From contig JABJOR010000510.1 in assembly GCA_018664265.1 (NCBI GenBank), positions 1-15,682 of the forward strand: a stretch of DNA of 15,682 bases, read 5' to 3'. Both the position numbers and the translations under genes were made by a program. Positions 13,025 to 15,682 of this stretch are shown piece by piece. Source of the stretch: Rhodospirillales bacterium (GTDB lineage: Bacteria > Pseudomonadota > Alphaproteobacteria > Rhodospirillales > Casp-alpha2). Position 1 is the stretch's first letter; each line of letters begins with the position of its first letter. The notes beneath the pieces are model-generated. The model ran no database searches, was not told where the DNA came from, and saw only the letters and a program-made list of their open reading frames with translations.

Positions 13025-14932
13025 CTAGGTGCGGGCGCTGGAATATCCAGCGCTCTGCAGGGCCTCATCAATTTCACCAAGAATAGCCGGATCATCAATT
13101 GTTGCTGGCATTTTGTAATCTTCACAATCCGCTATTTTTTGCATAGTTCCGCGCAGAATTTTACCTGAGCGGGTCTTTGGTAAACGCTTGATAACCACAG
13201 CGGATTTAAAAGCTGCTACCGGGCCGATCTTGTCACGAACCATGGCAACAACTTCTGCAATGATTTCAGCATCCGTGCGCTCAACCCCGGCATTCAATGC
13301 CAGGAAGCCAAAGGGCACCTGCCCCTTCAATTGATCAGCCACACCAATCACTGCACATTCTGCCACATCGGGATGGGCTGCCAGAACCTCTTCCATGCCA
13401 CCCGTTGACAGGCGATGGCCAGCAACGTTGATGATGTCATCCGTCCTTGCCATGATGTACAGGTAGCCGTCTTCATCCTTATATCCGGCGTCTGAAGTCT
13501 TGTAGTACCCAGGATAGTCTTCAAGATAAGCACTAAGATAGCGCTCATCAGCGTTCCACAGTGTCAGCAGGCTTGAAGGTGGCATGGGCAGCTTGACGCT
13601 GATTGCGCCAATATCGCCATCGGAGACTTCATTACAATCGTCATCAAGAATGCGAACATCCCAACCAGGTGCCGCCTTGCTGGGGGAACCTGGCTTAACG
13701 GGGAACGGGTGCAGTCCCATGCAGTTCGACGCAATAGCCCAACCGGTTTCCGTCTGCCACCAATGGTCAATGACCGGCACACCGAGTTTCTCTTGTGCCC
13801 AGTGCAAGGTATCAGGGTCGGTGCGTTCACCAGCGAGAAAAAGAGACTTTAAGGAACTCATGTCATAATCGGCGATTAATATACCTTCCGGGTCCTCACG
13901 CTTGATGGCGCGAAAGGCCGTCGGCGCGGTAAACAATATATTGATCTTGTATTCGGAAATCATCCGCCAGAAAGCTCCGGCATCGGGTGTACCGACTGGT
14001 TTGCCTTCATACATTACCGTCGCGCAACCATGCAGCAACGGCGCATAAACAATATAGGAGTGACCAACAACCCAACCAACGTCTGATGCTGCCCAGTACA
14101 CGTCTCCGGGTTTTGCATCATAGATATTCGACATGGACCACTTCAGCGCCACCATATGCCCGCCATTATCGCGCATAACGCCTTTGGGCTCTCCTGTGGT
14201 GCCGGATGTGTATAAAATATAGAGCGGATCTGTCGCCATTACGGGCACGCACTCTGCAGGTTGAACGGTAGACATAGCACCAGTCCAGTCCACATCTCGT
14301 CCGTCAATCATTGAAGCCGTAGCTTGCGCGCGTTGCAAAATGACACAATGCTCAGGCTTATGCTTGGCAATCTCAATCGCGCTATCAAGCAAAGGCTTGT
14401 ATTCAATAACCTTGTTGGTCTCAATTCCGCACGATGCTGTTACGATGGCTTTTGGCTTGGCGTCATCAATTCGTACAGCCAACTCATTGGCTGCAAATCC
14501 GCCAAAAACAACAGAATGAACAGCCCCAAGCCTCGCGCATGCCAACATGGCAATGGCGGCCTCTGCGATCATTGGCATATAAACAATAACGCGATCGCCC
14601 TTGGATACACCTTGTGCAGCCAGGACACCGGCAAACAAGGCCACTTCATCGCGCAACTCGCTGTATGTATAGGTTTTCTTGGTCCCACCCGTAACTGGGC
14701 TGTCATAAATTAATGCAGTTGTGTCGCCACGCCCAGCTTCCACATGGCGGTCAAGGGCGTTATAGCAGGTATTACACTGAGCGCCGCTGAACCAGCGGTA
14801 AAACGGCTTGTTTGAAGAATCGAGAACTTTGTCCCACGGTTTTATCCAATCGATCTCTTTGGCAGCATCGCCCCAAAATCCCTCCGGGTCTTGAATGGAA
14901 CGGTCATATTCTTCCTGATATCGATTGCTCAT
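13025..14932 (-). CDS. prpE: Propionyl-CoA synthetase (PrpE-like acyl-CoA ligase)
   Basis: 635 aa AMP-forming enzyme: propionate + ATP + CoA to propionyl-CoA + AMP + PPi. The N-terminus with FWGDAAKEIDWIKPWDKVLD and FYRWFSGAQCNTCYNALDRHV is typical of PrpE rather than Acs. Motifs: P-loop-like YTSGTTGEPKGV (about 241-252), DHWWQTETGW (about 395-404), SDAGYKDEDGYLYIMARTDDIINVAGHR, and the catalytic Lys591 in KTRSGKILRG, a residue acetylated by Pat-type enzymes in relatives. It is cytoplasmic. No methylcitrate-cycle genes are nearby, so the fate of the product is not shown here. Start ATG 14932 has AGGGG 10 bases ahead and a sigma70-like promoter upstream. An alternative substrate such as acetate or another short acid cannot be ruled out. 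Confidence 0.92.
   Translation of the reverse strand: MSNRYQEEYDRSIQDPEGFWGDAAKEIDWIKPWDKVLDSSNKPFYRWFSGAQCNTCYNALDRHVEAGRGDTTALIYDSPVTGGTKKTYTYSELRDEVALFAGVLAAQGVSKGDRVIVYMPMIAEAAIAMLACARLGAVHSVVFGGFAANELAVRIDDAKPKAIVTASCGIETNKVIEYKPLLDSAIEIAKHKPEHCVILQRAQATASMIDGRDVDWTGAMSTVQPAECVPVMATDPLYILYTSGTTGEPKGVMRDNGGHMVALKWSMSNIYDAKPGDVYWAASDVGWVVGHSYIVYAPLLHGCATVMYEGKPVGTPDAGAFWRMISEYKINILFTAPTAFRAIKREDPEGILIADYDMSSLKSLFLAGERTDPDTLHWAQEKLGVPVIDHWWQTETGWAIASNCMGLHPFPVKPGSPSKAAPGWDVRILDDDCNEVSDGDIGAISVKLPMPPSSLLTLWNADERYLSAYLEDYPGYYKTSDAGYKDEDGYLYIMARTDDIINVAGHRLSTGGMEEVLAAHPDVAECAVIGVADQLKGQVPFGFLALNAGVERTDAEIIAEVVAMVRDKIGPVAAFKSAVVIKRLPKTRSGKILRGTMQKIADCEDYKMPATIDDPAILGEIDEALQSAGYSSART
13035..13053 (-). 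other. Hairpin inside the last codons of prpE
   Basis: GCGCTGGAATATCCAGCGC: an 8-bp GC-rich stem with a 3-base loop, 8 bases before the stop codon. It may be chance, or may aid 3' end formation or stability; no T run follows. Confidence 0.35.
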
Positions 14933-14968
14933 TTTAGTGTAACCCCTATTTGATCCTGCATTGCCTTC

Positions 14969-14996
14969 ATTATATCAGCCTGTATTTTCATGCCAA
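14969..14996 (-). promoter_or_regulatory. Predicted sigma70-type promoter of prpE
   Basis: Minus strand TTGGCA (14996-14991), 16-base spacer, TATAAT (14974-14969, perfect -10). Start near 14962, giving a 30-base leader. Confidence 0.6.
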
Positions 14997-15054
14997 TATC
15001 ACCATTGCATTATAGTAAAGTCCGGGCTCAATAATGTCACGGGTGTATAATGAA

Positions 15055-15082
15055 CATAAAATAAAACGGCACCCCTGTCCGT
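15055..15082 (-). terminator. Probable terminator of the ydcH-like transcript
   Basis: Minus strand ACGG(A)CA-GGGG-TGCCGT (15082-15066), then TTTATTTTATG (15065-15055). A modest 6-bp stem with one bulge and a good U tract. Confidence 0.5.
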
Positions 15083-15128
15083 AATTTTCAAACGAAATTC
15101 ACGAACAGCAAAGCACCGTTCTATCAAA

Positions 15129-15172
15129 GTTTTCATTATCCGGGAGTGCAGATACTCAACCGGAATGAAAAC
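15129..15172. repeat. Long 17-bp hairpin in the 3' region of the ydcH-like transcript
   Basis: GTTTTCATT(AT)CCGG-GAGT, loop GCAGAT, ACTC-(AA)CCGG-AATGAAAAC: 17 base pairs with two 2-base bulges. It lies 21 bases after the ydcH-like stop (minus strand). The probable terminator is about 45 bases further on, so the hairpin sits inside the 3' untranslated region. No run of T follows it directly on either strand. Confidence 0.7.
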
Positions 15173-15193
15173 AGTTATTCATCTGTAAAGAGG

Positions 15194-15358
15194 TTAATGC
15201 GTAATCTCTTCCAGTTGATCTTTAATCTTTAATTTTTGCTTTTTTAGATCTGCGATCATCAGATCATCAGGGTGAGGTCTATTTTTTTCGGTATCAATTT
15301 CGTCTTCAAGAGCGTGATGTTTGGCTTTTAACGTATCAACTTGTTCAATAAAGCTCAT
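15194..15358 (-). CDS. YdcH-like DUF465 protein (small coiled-coil)
   Basis: 54 aa. MSFIEQVDTLKAKHHALEDEIDTEKNRPHPDDLMIADLKKQKLKIKDQLEEI is a typical DUF465/YdcH helix-turn-helix hairpin with the central Pro-rich turn (RPHPDD); function unknown. The start at 15358 is set by GGAGGA 6 bases before it; a longer frame from 15424 has no such site and adds 22 residues unlike the family. A second copy of the family lies divergently at 15552. Confidence 0.9.
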   Translation of the reverse strand: MSFIEQVDTLKAKHHALEDEIDTEKNRPHPDDLMIADLKKQKLKIKDQLEEITH

Positions 15359-15551
15359 CAGTGGTCCTCCTAACCCGTAATTAATGAAGTCGGAGCTAAT
15401 CGAAATTATAATCCTCCGACACAAGAATTGTACCTCAGATAATTTTAAAAATCTACTTTTCTCGTTATTGAATTATTTATTCCGAAAGTTCAACACGCGC
15501 TCACAATTTTTGGTATGATGGAGGCAGCGCTTTAAAAAACTTGGCTGAACT

Positions 15552-15682
15552 ATGGATGATATAGAAAAAATAAAAGACAGGCTTACAGAGCTGAAAAATG
15601 AACACCGTGATCTTGATGAAATCATTTTGCAATTGACGTCCAACATGCAATACGACCAGATCAAGCTGCAACGGCTGAAGAA
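15552..15682 (+). CDS. YdcH-like DUF465 protein, 5' part (cut by window end)
   Basis: 43 codons are visible. MDDIEKIKDRLTELKNEHRDLDEIILQL...YDQIKLQRLKK matches the other DUF465 branch, whose hallmark is EHRDLD at the turn of helix 1 and YDQ..LQRLKK in helix 2. A TATGAT at 15514-15519 could be the -10 of its promoter, with TTCAAC (15489-15494) at a somewhat long 19-base distance. No clear ribosome binding site is seen. It is divergent from the first ydcH-like gene; the stop lies beyond the window. Confidence 0.8.
   Translation, partial: MDDIEKIKDRLTELKNEHRDLDEIILQLTSNMQYDQIKLQRLK

Noticed and set aside
15010..15050. Extra TATAAT-like elements on both strands between prpE and the ydcH-like gene
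   Set aside because: No -35 at a proper distance, and no gene placed to use them.

Overview
The window looks like part of the chromosome of an alphaproteobacterium of moderate GC. Support comes from a TrcR-like DUF1013 regulator, a DUF1192 protein, two YdcH-like DUF465 proteins, a full CtrA box (TTAA-N7-TTAA), an IbpA-type small heat-shock gene behind a ROSE-like leader, and an efp-suhB-OmpA/MotA/MotB neighbourhood. I cannot place it to genus. There are no tRNA or rRNA genes, transposases, phage genes or CRISPR arrays.

Layout. (a) 1-4884, plus strand: the 3' part of efp, then suhB, then three genes for an envelope machine: a periplasmic OmpA-like protein, a MotA/TolQ/ExbB-like proton-channel subunit, and a MotB-like protein with a long coiled coil and an OmpA peptidoglycan-binding end. 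(b) 4936-6505: a TCR/Tet-type MFS exporter, then rpmE (bL31) with its own promoter and terminator. (c) 6658-8505: an unusual membrane-bound class III adenylate cyclase. (d) 8552-9247: a small heat-shock gene with a heat-shock-like promoter, a multi-hairpin leader that buries its ribosome binding site, and a strong terminator. (e) 9331-10690: a probable minus-strand small RNA with a CtrA box in its promoter, DUF1192 (minus), then trcR (plus). This looks like a cell-cycle regulatory cluster. (f) 10716-12956: a minus-strand operon ygjV-like, dsrE-like, rhodanese, divergent from a TetR/NemR-like regulator, with a near-perfect operator just upstream of the operon. It reads as a self-contained sulfur or electrophile response module. 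(g) 13025-15682: prpE (propionyl-CoA synthetase, minus), a YdcH-like gene (minus) with a structured 3' region, and a second YdcH-like gene (plus) cut by the window end.

Most interesting points: the unannotated CtrA-box small RNA at 9356-9431 (CCUCCCU loop and Rho-independent terminator) beside trcR; the ROSE-like thermosensor before hsp20, which also shows that a longer hsp20 reading frame is wrong; the TetR-controlled YgjV/DsrE/rhodanese operon; the cyclase with a Gly/Asp/Lys tract and an Asn-to-Gln change at the catalytic site; and the internal duplication in TrcR. All function calls come from reading the sequence and from recalled family features; no database search was run.
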